A stretch of 64,000 bases of DNA from Pimelobacter simplex. Lineage in GTDB: Bacteria > Actinomycetota > Actinomycetes > Propionibacteriales > Nocardioidaceae. How positions within the stretch are numbered: the stretch's first letter is position 1; each line of letters begins with the position of its first letter. The DNA is taken from NCBI GenBank assembly GCA_016803235.1, contig JADCLI010000020.1, positions 1 through 64,000 of the forward strand, written 5' to 3'. Under the pieces are notes generated by a model. It did no database searches. It saw only the letters and a program-made list of their open reading frames with translations, and was not told the DNA's origin. Position numbers and translations under genes: made by a program. Below, in pieces: positions 44,917 to 53,306 of this stretch.

Positions 44917-45840
44917 ATGAGCCGCCCCACCCCCCGCAAGCCCGCCAGCTCCCGCGGACAGACCCCCCGGCCGCGCCGGATCGCCGGTCAGGCCGGCGCC
45001 GTGCGCCCCGTCGCCGACGCCCCGGACGACGCCGTCGAGGAAGCCGCCGTCGAGGAAGCCGCCGTCGAGGAAGCCGCCGCCGACCCCGTCGACGCACCGG
45101 CCAGCGAGGCCGTCGCGCCGGCCGAGCAGCCGGCCGCGGACGCCCCCGAGGGCCCCGGCGACGCAGGCCCGGGCGTGCTGGCGCGGCCCCGCACCACCCG
45201 GATCCTCATCGCCGTCCTCGCGCTGGTCACCCTCGCGCTGGTGGCCGAGTTCGTGCTGCTCGCCGTCGACCGCTTCGGTGACGACGAGGACCCCGTCCGG
45301 GTCAGCGACGGCGACGGCAACGGCAGCCTGGTCGTGCCGAAGGGCCGTCCGGTGGTCGCCTCGGTGCTGCAGTGGCGCGACGGCGTCGAGGCCGCGGCCA
45401 AGGCCGCCCAGGAGCTCGTCTCCGTCGACTACGGCAAGTACGACGAGGAGGTGGAAGCGGCGGTCGCGCTGACGACCTCTCGCTACGAGGAGGACTACCT
45501 CAAGACGATCGGGGACGTGAAGGAGCAGGGCATCGCCCAGCAGCTCAAGGTCCAGGCGAGCGTCGTCGCCCAGGGCGTGGTGCGCGCCAACCGCACCCGC
45601 CTCGAGGCGCTGGTCTTCCTCAACCAGGTCGTGGAGCGGGTGCGTGACGGGAAGAAGGAGACCGTCGTGACGCCGTACCGCGTGCTGGTCACGATGGTCC
45701 ACACCGACCACGGCTGGCTCGTCGACCGGCTCGACACCGACGACCCGTCCGCCGCCGCGAAGCAGGACGCCTCGCCCAGCGGTACGCCGAGCAGCGGCGC
45801 GCCGAGCGAAGACGCGCCGACCCAAGACAAGACGAACTAG
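44917..45840 (+). CDS. Mce-associated membrane protein 2 (operon 2)
   Basis: 307 residues. Residues 1-92 form a Pro/Ala/Glu-rich cytoplasmic tail including three identical 15-bp repeats (Ala-Val-Glu-Glu-Ala). A membrane helix follows (about 95-117), then a Mam-type extracellular domain (WRDGVEAAAKAAQELVSVDYGKYDEE, ending HGWLVDRLDTDD) and a Ser/Pro/Asp tail. Its TAG stop lies inside the KstR box of the next operon. Confidence 0.8.
   Translation: MSRPTPRKPASSRGQTPRPRRIAGQAGAVRPVADAPDDAVEEAAVEEAAVEEAAADPVDAPASEAVAPAEQPAADAPEGPGDAGPGVLARPRTTRILIAVLALVTLALVAEFVLLAVDRFGDDEDPVRVSDGDGNGSLVVPKGRPVVASVLQWRDGVEAAAKAAQELVSVDYGKYDEEVEAAVALTTSRYEEDYLKTIGDVKEQGIAQQLKVQASVVAQGVVRANRTRLEALVFLNQVVERVRDGKKETVVTPYRVLVTMVHTDHGWLVDRLDTDDPSAAAKQDASPSGTPSSGAPSEDAPTQDKTN
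45031..45075 (+). repeat. 15-bp tandem repeat, 3 perfect copies
   Basis: GCCGTCGAGGAAGCC repeated three times, in frame within the tail of the second Mce-associated protein. Confidence 0.9.
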
Positions 45841-45851
45841 AACACGTTACA
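45838..45851. promoter_or_regulatory. KstR box overlapping leaderless promoter
   Basis: TAGAACACGTTACA fits TNNAACNNGTTNNA at every fixed position. The 3' end of the box overlaps TACAGT (45848-45853), a -10 element 6 bp before the GTG start at 45860. Same sequence and same 22-bp distance to GTG as the box at 60353. Confidence 0.8.
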
Positions 45852-45859
45852 GTTCGGTC

Positions 45860-46861
45860 GTGGCCACACCCGGAGAGAGCATCGTGGACTGCGACCTGGC
45901 GGTGGTCGGCGCCGGTCCGAGCGGTCTGTTCGCGACCTACTACGCGGGCTTCCGCGGGATGCGGGTCGCGCTGGTCGACTCGCTGCCCGAGCTCGGTGGC
46001 CAGATCACGGCGATGTACCCGGAGAAGGCCATCCTCGACGTGGCCGGGTTCCCCGACGTCAAGGGGCGCGACCTGGTCGAGGGACTGGTGGCCCAGGCGC
46101 TCACCGCGAAGCCCGAGCTGCTGCTCGGCCGGACGGCGAGCGACCTGGTCACCGACGACGAGGGGCTCACCCTCACCCTCGACGACGGCACCGCCGTCCG
46201 GGCCAGGGCGATGGTCATCACCGCCGGCATCGGCAAGTTCAGCCCGCGCCCGCTCCCGGCCGCCGAGGGCTGGGTCGGTCGCGGCGTCGAGTTCTTCGTG
46301 CCCGGGTTCGAGCCCTACCGCGACCAGGACGTCGTGATCGTCGGTGGCGGCGACAGCGCGTTCGACTGGGCGATCCACCTCGAGCCGATCGCCCGCTCGG
46401 TCACCCTGGTCCACCGCCGCGACGCCTTCCGCGCGCACCAGCGCACCGTCGACCAAGTGCTCGCGTCCTCGGTCCAGGTCGTCACCAAGGCCGAGGTGGC
46501 CGCGCTCCGCGACGCCGACGGAGGCACCACGGGCCCGCTCGCCGAGCTCGAGCTGGTGGTCGACGGCGAGCCGCGCGTCGTTCCCGCGACGGCCGTCGTG
46601 GCCGCACTCGGCTTCGTCGCCGACCTCGGCCCGCTCCAGCAGTGGGGTCTCGAGACGCACCGGCGCCATGTCGTCGTCGACTCCTCGATGCGCACCTCGC
46701 TGCCGCGGGTCTTCGCGGCCGGCGACATCACCGAATACCCCGGCAAGGTCAGGCTGATCGCCGTCGGCTTCGGCGAGGCCGCGACCGCCGTCAACAACGC
46801 CGCGGTCGTGATCGACCCGACCGCCCACGTGTTCCCCGGCCACTCCTCGGAAGGAAGCTGA
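45860..46861 (+). CDS. Thioredoxin-reductase-like ferredoxin-NAD(P)+ reductase
   Basis: 333 residues from GTG 45860 (leaderless). FAD-binding GAGPSGLFATYYAGFRGM (about residue 15), NAD(P)-binding VIVGGGDSAFDWAIHL (about 160), and AAGDITEYPGKVRL near the C-terminus. The CxxC of thioredoxin reductase is replaced by SAFDW, so this is the TrxR-type FNR group. Co-transcribed with a three-Cys ferredoxin two genes later; together they could feed electrons to a steroid P450 (no P450 gene is in the window). Confidence 0.85.
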   Translation: MATPGESIVDCDLAVVGAGPSGLFATYYAGFRGMRVALVDSLPELGGQITAMYPEKAILDVAGFPDVKGRDLVEGLVAQALTAKPELLLGRTASDLVTDDEGLTLTLDDGTAVRARAMVITAGIGKFSPRPLPAAEGWVGRGVEFFVPGFEPYRDQDVVIVGGGDSAFDWAIHLEPIARSVTLVHRRDAFRAHQRTVDQVLASSVQVVTKAEVAALRDADGGTTGPLAELELVVDGEPRVVPATAVVAALGFVADLGPLQQWGLETHRRHVVVDSSMRTSLPRVFAAGDITEYPGKVRLIAVGFGEAATAVNNAAVVIDPTAHVFPGHSSEGS

Positions 46862-46868
46862 GACCCGC

Positions 46869-47336
46869 ATGAGCTCTGGACGTGACAAGGTCAAGCTGAG
46901 CGAGGAGGAGGTCCAGGGCCTCCTCGGCGAGAACCTCAAGGTGCAGGTGGCGGCCAACGGCCGCGACGGCTTCCCGCACCTGACCACACTGTTCTACGTC
47001 GTGCGCGACGAGAAGATCGCGTTCTGGACCTACGGCCGCAGCCAGAAGATCCTCAACCTCGACCGCGACCCCCGGGTGACCGCGCTCGTCGAGGACGGCA
47101 CGGACTACTTCGAGCTCCGCGGCGTCTCCATCGAGGGCCGCGCCGAGATCGTCCGCGACCCCGACACGATCTTCGAGATCGGCTCGGCCGTCGCGACCCG
47201 CATGGTCGGCGCCGAGTCGTTCGAGTCGCTCGGGGACATCGGCATGCAGGCCGTGCAGAAGCAGGCGACCAAGCGGGTGGGCGTGATCATCCACCCCGAG
47301 CGGGTCGCGTCCTGGGACCACCGGAAGATGACCTGA
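46869..47336 (+). CDS. PPOX-class (pyridoxamine oxidase-like) F420/flavin-dependent protein
   Basis: 155 residues with GGAAGGAAG upstream of the ATG. Split-barrel flavin fold with DGFPHLTTLFYVV, SQKILNLDRDPRVTALVEDG and the FELRGVSIEGRAEIV segment, as in TIGR03618-type proteins that bind F420 or FMN. Part of the KstR-controlled operon; the steroid-related role is inferred from context only. Confidence 0.8.
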   Translation: MSSGRDKVKLSEEEVQGLLGENLKVQVAANGRDGFPHLTTLFYVVRDEKIAFWTYGRSQKILNLDRDPRVTALVEDGTDYFELRGVSIEGRAEIVRDPDTIFEIGSAVATRMVGAESFESLGDIGMQAVQKQATKRVGVIIHPERVASWDHRKMT

Positions 47337-47349
47337 GAGGGATGAACCG

Positions 47350-47550
47350 ATGAAGATCAAGGTCGACTTCGACCTGTGCGAGTCCAACGGCCTGTGCGAG
47401 GCGATGGCTCCCGAGGTGTTCGAGCTGGACGACGACGACTTCCTCCAGCTGCACACCGAGCACACCACCGACGAGAACATCGAGAACGTCAAGCGCGCCG
47501 TCGCGGCCTGCCCGCGCGCCGCCATCACCCTCGTGGAGGACGACGCGTGA
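47350..47550 (+). CDS. fdxD: [3Fe-4S]-type ferredoxin, FdxD-like
   Basis: 66 residues with Cys10, Cys16 and Cys54 (CESNGLC, ACP), the three-Cys arrangement of P450-partner ferredoxins. Resembles Rv3503c (FdxD), which in M. tuberculosis also lies beside hsd4A and yrbE4A. Likely accepts electrons from the FNR encoded upstream. Stop overlaps the next GTG. Confidence 0.87.
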   Translation: MKIKVDFDLCESNGLCEAMAPEVFELDDDDFLQLHTEHTTDENIENVKRAVAACPRAAITLVEDDA

Positions 47551-48467
47551 GCAGCACCAGCACCCCCGGCAGCACCAGCCTCGACGGCAAGGTCGCCGTG
47601 GTCACCGGAGCCGGCGCCGGACTCGGCCGCGCCGAGGCGGTGGCCCTGGCCCGGGCCGGCGCCCGGGTCGTCGTCAACGACCTGCCGGGGGCCGGCGAGG
47701 AGGCCGCGGAGGAGATCCGCGCGTTCGGCGGTGAGGCGGTCGTCGTCCCCGGTGACGTGAGCCTGCGCGAGACGGCCGACGCCATGGTCGCGGCCGCGGT
47801 CGAGCAGCTCGGCGGACTCGACATCGTCGTCAACAACGCGGGCATGACCCGCGACAAGATGCTCTTCAACCTGGGTGACGACGAGTGGGACGCGGTCATC
47901 GCGGTCCACCTGCGCGGCCACTTCCTGCTCTCCCGCAACGCTGCGGCGTACTGGCGCGGCAAGGCCAAGGAGAGCGAGTCCGGCACCGTCTACGGCAGCA
48001 TCGTCAACACCGCGTCCGAGGCCTTCCTCGGCGGCTCGCCGGGCCAGGCCAACTACGCCGCCGCCAAGGCCGGCATCGCCGCGCTGACCCTGTCCAGCGC
48101 CCGCGGCCTGTCCCGCATCGGCGTGCGCGCCAACGCGATCTGCCCCCGCGCGCGGACGGCGATGACCGCCGAGGTCTTCGGCGAGGACCAGTCGGGCAAG
48201 GCCGTCGACCCGTACTCGCCCGAGCACGTCGCCCCGGTCGTGGCCTATCTCGCCTCGCCGGCCGCCGAGCGGATCACCGGCCAGGTCATGGTGGTGTACG
48301 GCGGCATGGTGGCCGTCGTCGCGGCGCCGGTCGTCGAGGAGCGCTTCGACGCCTCGGGCGACCTGTGGACCGCCGACGACCTCGACAAGCAGCTGGGCGG
48401 CTTCTTCGCCGGCCGCGACCCGCACGTCGGCTTCGCCGCCGACTCGATCATGAAGCTGACGGTGTGA
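47547..48467 (+). CDS. hsd4A: Hydroxysteroid/hydroxyacyl-CoA dehydrogenase, Hsd4A-like SDR
   Basis: 306 residues from GTG 47547. SDR hallmarks: VTGAGAGLGRAEAVALA (about residue 18), NNAGMTRDKMLFN (about 98), NTASEAFLGGSPGQANYAAAKAG with the catalytic YxxxK. A C-terminal extension of about 50 residues follows the core. It matches Rv3502c (Hsd4A), the beta-hydroxyacyl-CoA dehydrogenase of sterol side-chain oxidation. The ferredoxin-hsd4A order is the same as in M. tuberculosis. Confidence 0.85.
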   Translation: MSSTSTPGSTSLDGKVAVVTGAGAGLGRAEAVALARAGARVVVNDLPGAGEEAAEEIRAFGGEAVVVPGDVSLRETADAMVAAAVEQLGGLDIVVNNAGMTRDKMLFNLGDDEWDAVIAVHLRGHFLLSRNAAAYWRGKAKESESGTVYGSIVNTASEAFLGGSPGQANYAAAKAGIAALTLSSARGLSRIGVRANAICPRARTAMTAEVFGEDQSGKAVDPYSPEHVAPVVAYLASPAAERITGQVMVVYGGMVAVVAAPVVEERFDASGDLWTADDLDKQLGGFFAGRDPHVGFAADSIMKLTV

Positions 48468-48469
48468 GC

Positions 48470-49237
48470 ATGCGTGACTCGAACGGACGCCTCGAGGGCA
48501 AGGTGGCGATCGTCACCGGCGGCGCGATGGGCCAGGGCGCCGAGATCGCCCGCGCCTACGTCGCCGAGGGTGCGAAGGTCGTCCTCGCCGACGTCGCGAA
48601 GGAGCAGGGCCAGGCGCTGGCCGACGAGCTGGGGGAGTCCGCCCACTTCGTGCACCACGACGTGAGCGACGCAGCCTCCTGGGCGAGCCTGGTCGACGAC
48701 GCCAACGCCCGCTTCGGTGCGGTCAACGTGCTCGCCAACAACGCCGGCATCCTGCGCTTCGGCGACATCGAGCGGATGCCCGCCGAGGAGGTCGAGCTGC
48801 TCTGGCGCGTCAACCAGCTCGGCGTCTTCCTCGGCATGCAGGCGGTGGCCCGCACCATGCGCCGAGGAGGCGGCGGCTCGATCATCAACGCCTCGTCGGT
48901 GGAGGGGCTGGCCGGCATGCCGTCGTGCACGGCGTACGCCGCGACCAAGTGGGCGATCCGCGGGATGACCAAGTGTGCGGCGATGGAGCTGGGCCCGAAG
49001 GGGATCCGCGTCAACTCGGTGCACCCCGGCATGATCGACACCCCGATGACGCGGGTCCACGGCGGCGACGCCGCGATGGAGTACGGCGCCAGCAAGGTGC
49101 CGCTGCGCCGGGTCGGCACGCCCGAGGACATCGCGCCGGTCTACGTCTTCCTGGCCAGCGACGAGTCGTCGTACATCAACGGCGCCGAGATCGCGGTCGA
49201 CGGCGGCGTCACCTCGACCCACGCGTTCGGGGCCTGA
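48470..49237 (+). CDS. SDR, 3-alpha/20-beta-hydroxysteroid dehydrogenase-like
   Basis: 255 residues from ATG 48470. Classical SDR: VTGGAMGQGAEIARAY (about residue 14), NNAGILRFGDIE (about 86), INASSVEGLAGMPSCTAYAATKWAIRGM (Ser and YxxxK), VNSVHPGMIDTPM and a C-terminal EIAVDGGVTSTHAF. The pattern VHPGMIDTPM is shared with 20-beta-HSD (FabG3) of actinobacteria. Same operon as hsd4A. Its end carries a terminator hairpin shared with kstR. Confidence 0.82.
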   Translation: MRDSNGRLEGKVAIVTGGAMGQGAEIARAYVAEGAKVVLADVAKEQGQALADELGESAHFVHHDVSDAASWASLVDDANARFGAVNVLANNAGILRFGDIERMPAEEVELLWRVNQLGVFLGMQAVARTMRRGGGGSIINASSVEGLAGMPSCTAYAATKWAIRGMTKCAAMELGPKGIRVNSVHPGMIDTPMTRVHGGDAAMEYGASKVPLRRVGTPEDIAPVYVFLASDESSYINGAEIAVDGGVTSTHAFGA

Positions 49238-49249
49238 CGGCCCCGAACG
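49224..49249. terminator. Perfect 11-bp hairpin between SDR and kstR ends
   Basis: CGTTCGGGGCC pairs perfectly with GGCCCCGAACG around a TGAC loop that contains the SDR stop codon. Both convergent genes end at the hairpin, so it should terminate in both directions. Confidence 0.75.
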
Positions 49250-49252
49250 GGG

Positions 49253-49864
49253 TCAGTCGCGGAGGATGAGGTGAACGGCCTTCTCCATGTGCGTCGCGGT
49301 CTCCGCCGCCGTGGAGCGGCCGGTCACCCACGCCACCAGGGCGGAGAGCCACACGTCGCCGATGACGCGCGCGATGGCGACGTCCTCCTCGGTGAGGGTC
49401 TCCGGGTCGGGAACGCCGCCGTGCATCGCGTGGGTGACGATGGAGGTCATCGCCATGCCCACGACGTGGATCTCGTTGGTCACGCTGCTGTCGGCGAACA
49501 TGAAGGCGCGGGTGAGCGCCTCGGTGAGCTTGGGGTCGCCCTGCATGCCCCGGGCCATCCGCTTGAGAACGTAGAGCACGCGCTCGGCCTGGGTGTCGCC
49601 GGGGATGTCGCGCTCGTTGAGGCGCGCCGAGGCGTCCTCGAACTGGCGGCCCAGGGCGGAGACCAGCAGGTGGATCTTGGACGGGAAGTAGCGGTAGAGG
49701 GTGCCGAGCGCCACGTCGGCCTGTTCGGCGACCGCACGCATCTGCACGGCGTCGAAGCCCCCCGACTTGGCGAGCTCGTAGGTCGCGTCGAGGATCCTCT
49801 TGCGGCGCTCCCGCTGTGCGGCCGAGCCGAGGTCCTCGGACGTGGACGGGTTCGCGATGCTCAC
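49253..49864 (-). CDS. kstR: TetR-family steroid catabolism repressor KstR
   Basis: 203 residues from GTG 49864. The N-terminal region LGSAAQRERRKRILDATYELAKSGGFDAVQMRAVAEQADVALGTLYRYFPSKIHLLVSALG is almost identical to the DNA-binding domain of mycobacterial KstR (Rv3574). The ligand domain is also alike (LTEALTRAFMFAD, IARVIGDVWLSALVAWVTGR). KstR represses sterol uptake and degradation genes until 3-oxo-cholestenoyl-CoA-type intermediates appear. A perfect KstR box lies 80 bp upstream, indicating autoregulation. Confidence 0.93.
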   Translation of the reverse strand: MSIANPSTSEDLGSAAQRERRKRILDATYELAKSGGFDAVQMRAVAEQADVALGTLYRYFPSKIHLLVSALGRQFEDASARLNERDIPGDTQAERVLYVLKRMARGMQGDPKLTEALTRAFMFADSSVTNEIHVVGMAMTSIVTHAMHGGVPDPETLTEEDVAIARVIGDVWLSALVAWVTGRSTAAETATHMEKAVHLILRD

Positions 49865-49944
49865 GGAAAGTCCCCCTGCGGTGGTGTGACAAGACGGGTC
49901 ATTGTGGACCCAGTCGATAGGCTACCGGCAGGTAGCGCATAAAA

Positions 49945-49958
49945 TGGAACACGTTCCA
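49945..49958. promoter_or_regulatory. KstR box between kstR and glycosyltransferase
   Basis: TGGAACACGTTCCA, a perfect palindrome fitting TNNAACNNGTTNNA. It lies 80 bp from the kstR start and 57 bp from the divergent glycosyltransferase start. A second small palindrome CTACC-GGCA-GGTAG is at 49922-49935. Confidence 0.8.
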
Positions 49959-50014
49959 CTACGTTTTTGTTTCGGTCCAGCTCCCCGGGAGCTCGAAAAG
50001 GGGAGATGTACCTG

Positions 50015-51310
50015 ATGCGAATCGCGATGCTGTCCTACCGCAGCAAGCCCCATGTCGGCGGGCAGGGGATCTACATCCGACGGCTCACCAGGGAGCTGGT
50101 GGCGCTGGGCCACACGGTGGAGGTCTTCTCCGGCCAGCCGTACCCCGAGCTCGACGAGGGCGTGAGCCTCACCAAGGTCCCGAGCCTGGACCTCTACCGG
50201 CCCGGCGACGAGTTCCGCAACCCGCGCCCGAGCGAGTTCCGCGACCTGGTCGACGTCGAGGAGTGGCTGACCATGCGCAGCGGCGCCTTCCCGGAGCCGC
50301 TCACGTTCAGCAAGCGCGTCGTGAAGCTGCTCCGGGCCCGTCGCGACGACTTCGACATCGTCTTCGACAACCAGACGCTGGCGACCCCGCTGCTGGGCAT
50401 CGAGGACCCGTCGAAGGTGGGCCTGCCGCTCGCCACGACGATCCACCACCCGATCACCATGGACCGCCGCATCGAGCTCGCCTCCGCGGTCTGGGCCAAG
50501 CGCAAGCACGGCTCGCGGTGGCGCTTCGAGCTGCCGAAGATCGGCGTGTGGCGCTGGTACTCCTTCCTGAACCAGCAGAAGCGCACCGCGCCGCGACTGC
50601 GCCGGGTGATCGTGCCCTCCGAGTCCTCCAAGCGCGACGTCGTGCGCGAGTTCAAGGTCGACCCCGCGCGGATCGAGACGATCCTGCTGGGCGTCGACGA
50701 GCGCTTCGCGCCGTCCGCCGCGCCCCGTGTCCCCGGGCGCATCCTGGCGATGGCCAGCGCCGACGCCCCGCTCAAGGGCATCTCGGTCCTGCTCGAGGCC
50801 TTCGCCAAGCTCGTCGTCGAGCGCGACCTCGAGCTGGTGCTCGTCACCAGGCCCAAGGAGGGCGGGGTCACCGAGAAGCTCATCGACAAGCTCGGCATCG
50901 CCGACCGGGTCTCCTTCGCCAACGGCCTCACCGACGACGAGCTGGTGGCGCTGATGGGCTCGGCGGAGCTGGCCTGCGTGCCCTCGCTCTACGAGGGCTT
51001 CTCGCTGCCGACCGCCGAGCTGATGGCCTGCGAGACGCCACTCGTCGTCTCGCGCGCCGGAGCCATTCCCGAGGTCGTCGGTCCGGACGGCCTGTGCGCC
51101 GACGTCGTCGAGCCCGGCGACGTCGGGGCGCTGACCACCGCGCTCGCCGCCCTGCTCGACGACCCCGCCCGCCGTGCCGAGATGGGGGCCGCGGGCCGTC
51201 GGCGGGTCAAGGAGCTGTTCAGCTGGAGCGCCGTCGCGGCGGGCACCGCAGCCGTGCTGGAAGACGTGATCGCCGAGTACGCGGCCGAGAAGACCGAGAA
51301 GAAGGACTGA
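50015..51310 (+). CDS. GT4-type glycosyltransferase
   Basis: 431 residues from ATG 50015, which stands 9 bp after GGGGAG; the ATG at 50006 touches that site and is less likely. GT-B fold: N-terminal MRIAMLSYRSKPHVGGQGIYIRRLTRELVALGH and C-terminal EGFSLPTAELMACETPLVVSRAGAIPEVVG, the GT4 donor-binding E-x7-E motif. The acceptor is not known. First gene of a three-gene operon (glycosyltransferase, methyltransferase, prenyltransferase-like) next to kstR. Confidence 0.85.
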   Translation: MRIAMLSYRSKPHVGGQGIYIRRLTRELVALGHTVEVFSGQPYPELDEGVSLTKVPSLDLYRPGDEFRNPRPSEFRDLVDVEEWLTMRSGAFPEPLTFSKRVVKLLRARRDDFDIVFDNQTLATPLLGIEDPSKVGLPLATTIHHPITMDRRIELASAVWAKRKHGSRWRFELPKIGVWRWYSFLNQQKRTAPRLRRVIVPSESSKRDVVREFKVDPARIETILLGVDERFAPSAAPRVPGRILAMASADAPLKGISVLLEAFAKLVVERDLELVLVTRPKEGGVTEKLIDKLGIADRVSFANGLTDDELVALMGSAELACVPSLYEGFSLPTAELMACETPLVVSRAGAIPEVVGPDGLCADVVEPGDVGALTTALAALLDDPARRAEMGAAGRRRVKELFSWSAVAAGTAAVLEDVIAEYAAEKTEKKD

Positions 51311-51314
51311 CGAC

Positions 51315-52064
51315 ATGCTGACCGTTGACTTCGACCGCCTGGGCCTGCAGGCCGGCGACCGCGTCCTCGACATGGGCGCCGGTGCCGGCCGCCACAGCTT
51401 CGAGATGTACCGGCGCGGCGCCGACGTGATCGCGTTCGACCTCGACGCCGAGGAGCTCGAGAACGTCCGCAACCTCTTCGTCGCGATGAGGGAGGCCGGC
51501 GAGGTGCCCGAGGGTGCCGAGGCCGACGTCAAGCAGGGCGACGCGCTCGCGCTGCCCTTCGCCGACGGGGAGTTCGACCGGATCGTGTGCTCCGAGGTGC
51601 TCGAGCACATCCACGACGACGTCGCGGCGATCCGGGAGCTGATCCGGGTGCTGCGTCCCGGCGGCACCCTCGCGGTCACCGTGCCCCGGTGGCTGCCCGA
51701 GGTCATCAACTGGCGCCTCTCGGCCGACTACCACAACGCCGAGGGCGGTCACATCCGCATCTACACCGACCACGAGCTCGTCGACAAGGTCACCAAGGGC
51801 GGCCGCTCCAACGACGGCACCCCGGGCGACGCGATGCTCTTCGAGGGCAAGAGCTACACGCACGGCCTGCACGCGCCGTACTGGTGGATCAAGTGCGCCG
51901 TCGGTGTCGAGAACGACGACCACCCCCTCGCCAGGGCGTACCACAAGCTGCTGGTCTGGGAGATCATGAAGCAGCCCAAGGCGCTCCAGCTCGCCGGCAA
52001 GGTGCTCGACCCGATGATCGGCAAGAGCATGGTGCTGTACTTCCGGAAGCCCGACGCAGCGTGA
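51315..52064 (+). CDS. Class I SAM-dependent methyltransferase
   Basis: 249 residues. SAM motif I VLDMGAGAGRHSFE (about residue 18), acidic motif II IAFDLD, post-I DALALPFADGEFDRIVCSEVLEHI, typical of Methyltransf_11/25. The C-terminal part (about 150-249) is extra and family-specific. Spaced 4 bp after the glycosyltransferase; GTGA overlap with the next gene. Substrate unknown. Confidence 0.85.
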   Translation: MLTVDFDRLGLQAGDRVLDMGAGAGRHSFEMYRRGADVIAFDLDAEELENVRNLFVAMREAGEVPEGAEADVKQGDALALPFADGEFDRIVCSEVLEHIHDDVAAIRELIRVLRPGGTLAVTVPRWLPEVINWRLSADYHNAEGGHIRIYTDHELVDKVTKGGRSNDGTPGDAMLFEGKSYTHGLHAPYWWIKCAVGVENDDHPLARAYHKLLVWEIMKQPKALQLAGKVLDPMIGKSMVLYFRKPDAA

Positions 52065-53203
52065 CCCGGGACACCACGCCGGAGGTGCCGCTGAGCCGCC
52101 TGCCGTACGTCGACGGCGTGCTCTCGGCCCAGCAGATCGCCGACACCGCGGCGGCGATCGCGGCGATGCAGGAGCCCTGGGGTGCCGTGCCGTGGACCAC
52201 CGGCGAGCACGTCGACATCTGGAACCACGTCGAGGCCGCCATGGCGATGCTCGTCGGCGGCCAGATCGAGGCCGCGGAGCGCGCCTACGCCTGGATCCCC
52301 ACGATGCAGCGCGACGACGGCTCGTGGCCGATGAAGATCGTGGGCGGCGTCGCCGACGACGAGCGCGGCGAGGTCAACATGTCGGCGTACTTCGCCGTGG
52401 GCCTGTGGCACCACTGGCTGGTGCGCCGCGACATCCGCTTCGTCGAGCGCTACTGGCCCTCGGTCCGCGCCGGGCTCGACTTCGTGGTCTCCCTCCAGGA
52501 CACGTTCGGCGGCATCCGCTGGACGCCCGAGGACGACTTCTGCCTGCTCACCGGCAGCTCCTCGATCTACCACTCGCTGCGCGCCGGGGTGGCGCTGGCC
52601 GACCTCATGGACGACCCGCAGCCCGAGTGGGAGCTCGCGGGTGGTCGCCTCGGCCACGCCGTGCGCACCCACCCCGACCGGTTCGCCGACAAGTCGACCT
52701 ACTCGATGGACTGGTACTACCCGGTCCTCGGTGGCGCCGTGCGCGGCGACGCGGCCCGCGAGCTGCTCGCCCGCCGCTGGGACGACTTCGTGGTTCCCGG
52801 TCTCGGCATCCACTGCGTCGACACCAACCCCTGGGTGACCGGCGCCGAGACCTGTGAGCTGGCGATGGCCCTCGACGTCCTCGGCGACTCCGACTCCAGC
52901 AAGCGTGCCCTCGCCCTGCTCGCCGACATGCAGCACCTGCGCGAGGACGACGGCCGCTACTGGACCGGCTGGGTGTACGCCGACCCGACCCGCCCGGCGC
53001 CGGCCGACGAGCCGCGCGACGTGCACTGGCCGCACGAGCACACGACCTACACCGCCGCCGCGGTGGTGCTCGCAGTCGACGCGCTGGGGGAGACCTACGG
53101 CCACGCGACCCCGGGCTCGGGGATCATGCGCGGCACGTCGCTGGCTCCGCACTTCGACGAGATCGCCCTCGAGTGCGACTGCTCGGCGGCCTCGGTTCGC
53201 TGA
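52061..53203 (+). CDS. Prenyltransferase/terpenoid-cyclase-like alpha-alpha barrel protein
   Basis: 380 residues from GTG 52061, overlapping the methyltransferase stop. Repeated helical pairs with a QW-like motif (MQRDDGSWP near residue 82) and acidic/aromatic segments (WNHVEAAMAM, RYWPSVRAGLDFV, TEDDFCLLTGS-like) suggest the six-hairpin (alpha/alpha)6 fold shared by prenyltransferases, squalene cyclases and some glycosidases. It has no classic DxDD motif of cyclases that I could recognise. Role unknown. Ends before a repeat region. Confidence 0.6.
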   Translation: MTRDTTPEVPLSRLPYVDGVLSAQQIADTAAAIAAMQEPWGAVPWTTGEHVDIWNHVEAAMAMLVGGQIEAAERAYAWIPTMQRDDGSWPMKIVGGVADDERGEVNMSAYFAVGLWHHWLVRRDIRFVERYWPSVRAGLDFVVSLQDTFGGIRWTPEDDFCLLTGSSSIYHSLRAGVALADLMDDPQPEWELAGGRLGHAVRTHPDRFADKSTYSMDWYYPVLGGAVRGDAARELLARRWDDFVVPGLGIHCVDTNPWVTGAETCELAMALDVLGDSDSSKRALALLADMQHLREDDGRYWTGWVYADPTRPAPADEPRDVHWPHEHTTYTAAAVVLAVDALGETYGHATPGSGIMRGTSLAPHFDEIALECDCSAASVR

Positions 53204-53306
53204 CGACCTGATCCGGCCCGCTGCTCAGTCGCGTCACGAGCGAGCGGGTGAGGAGGAAGCCGCGTTGGCAGGCGTCGCGACATGTGCGAGCGGAGCGAGC
53301 GCCAGG
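53204..53306. repeat. Intergenic dispersed repeat between convergent genes
   Basis: 103 bp without a gene. It contains CGACATGTGCGAGCGGAGCG and GAGCGCCA, a copy of the arm motif found at 28402-28430 and 28719-28743. Confidence 0.45.
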
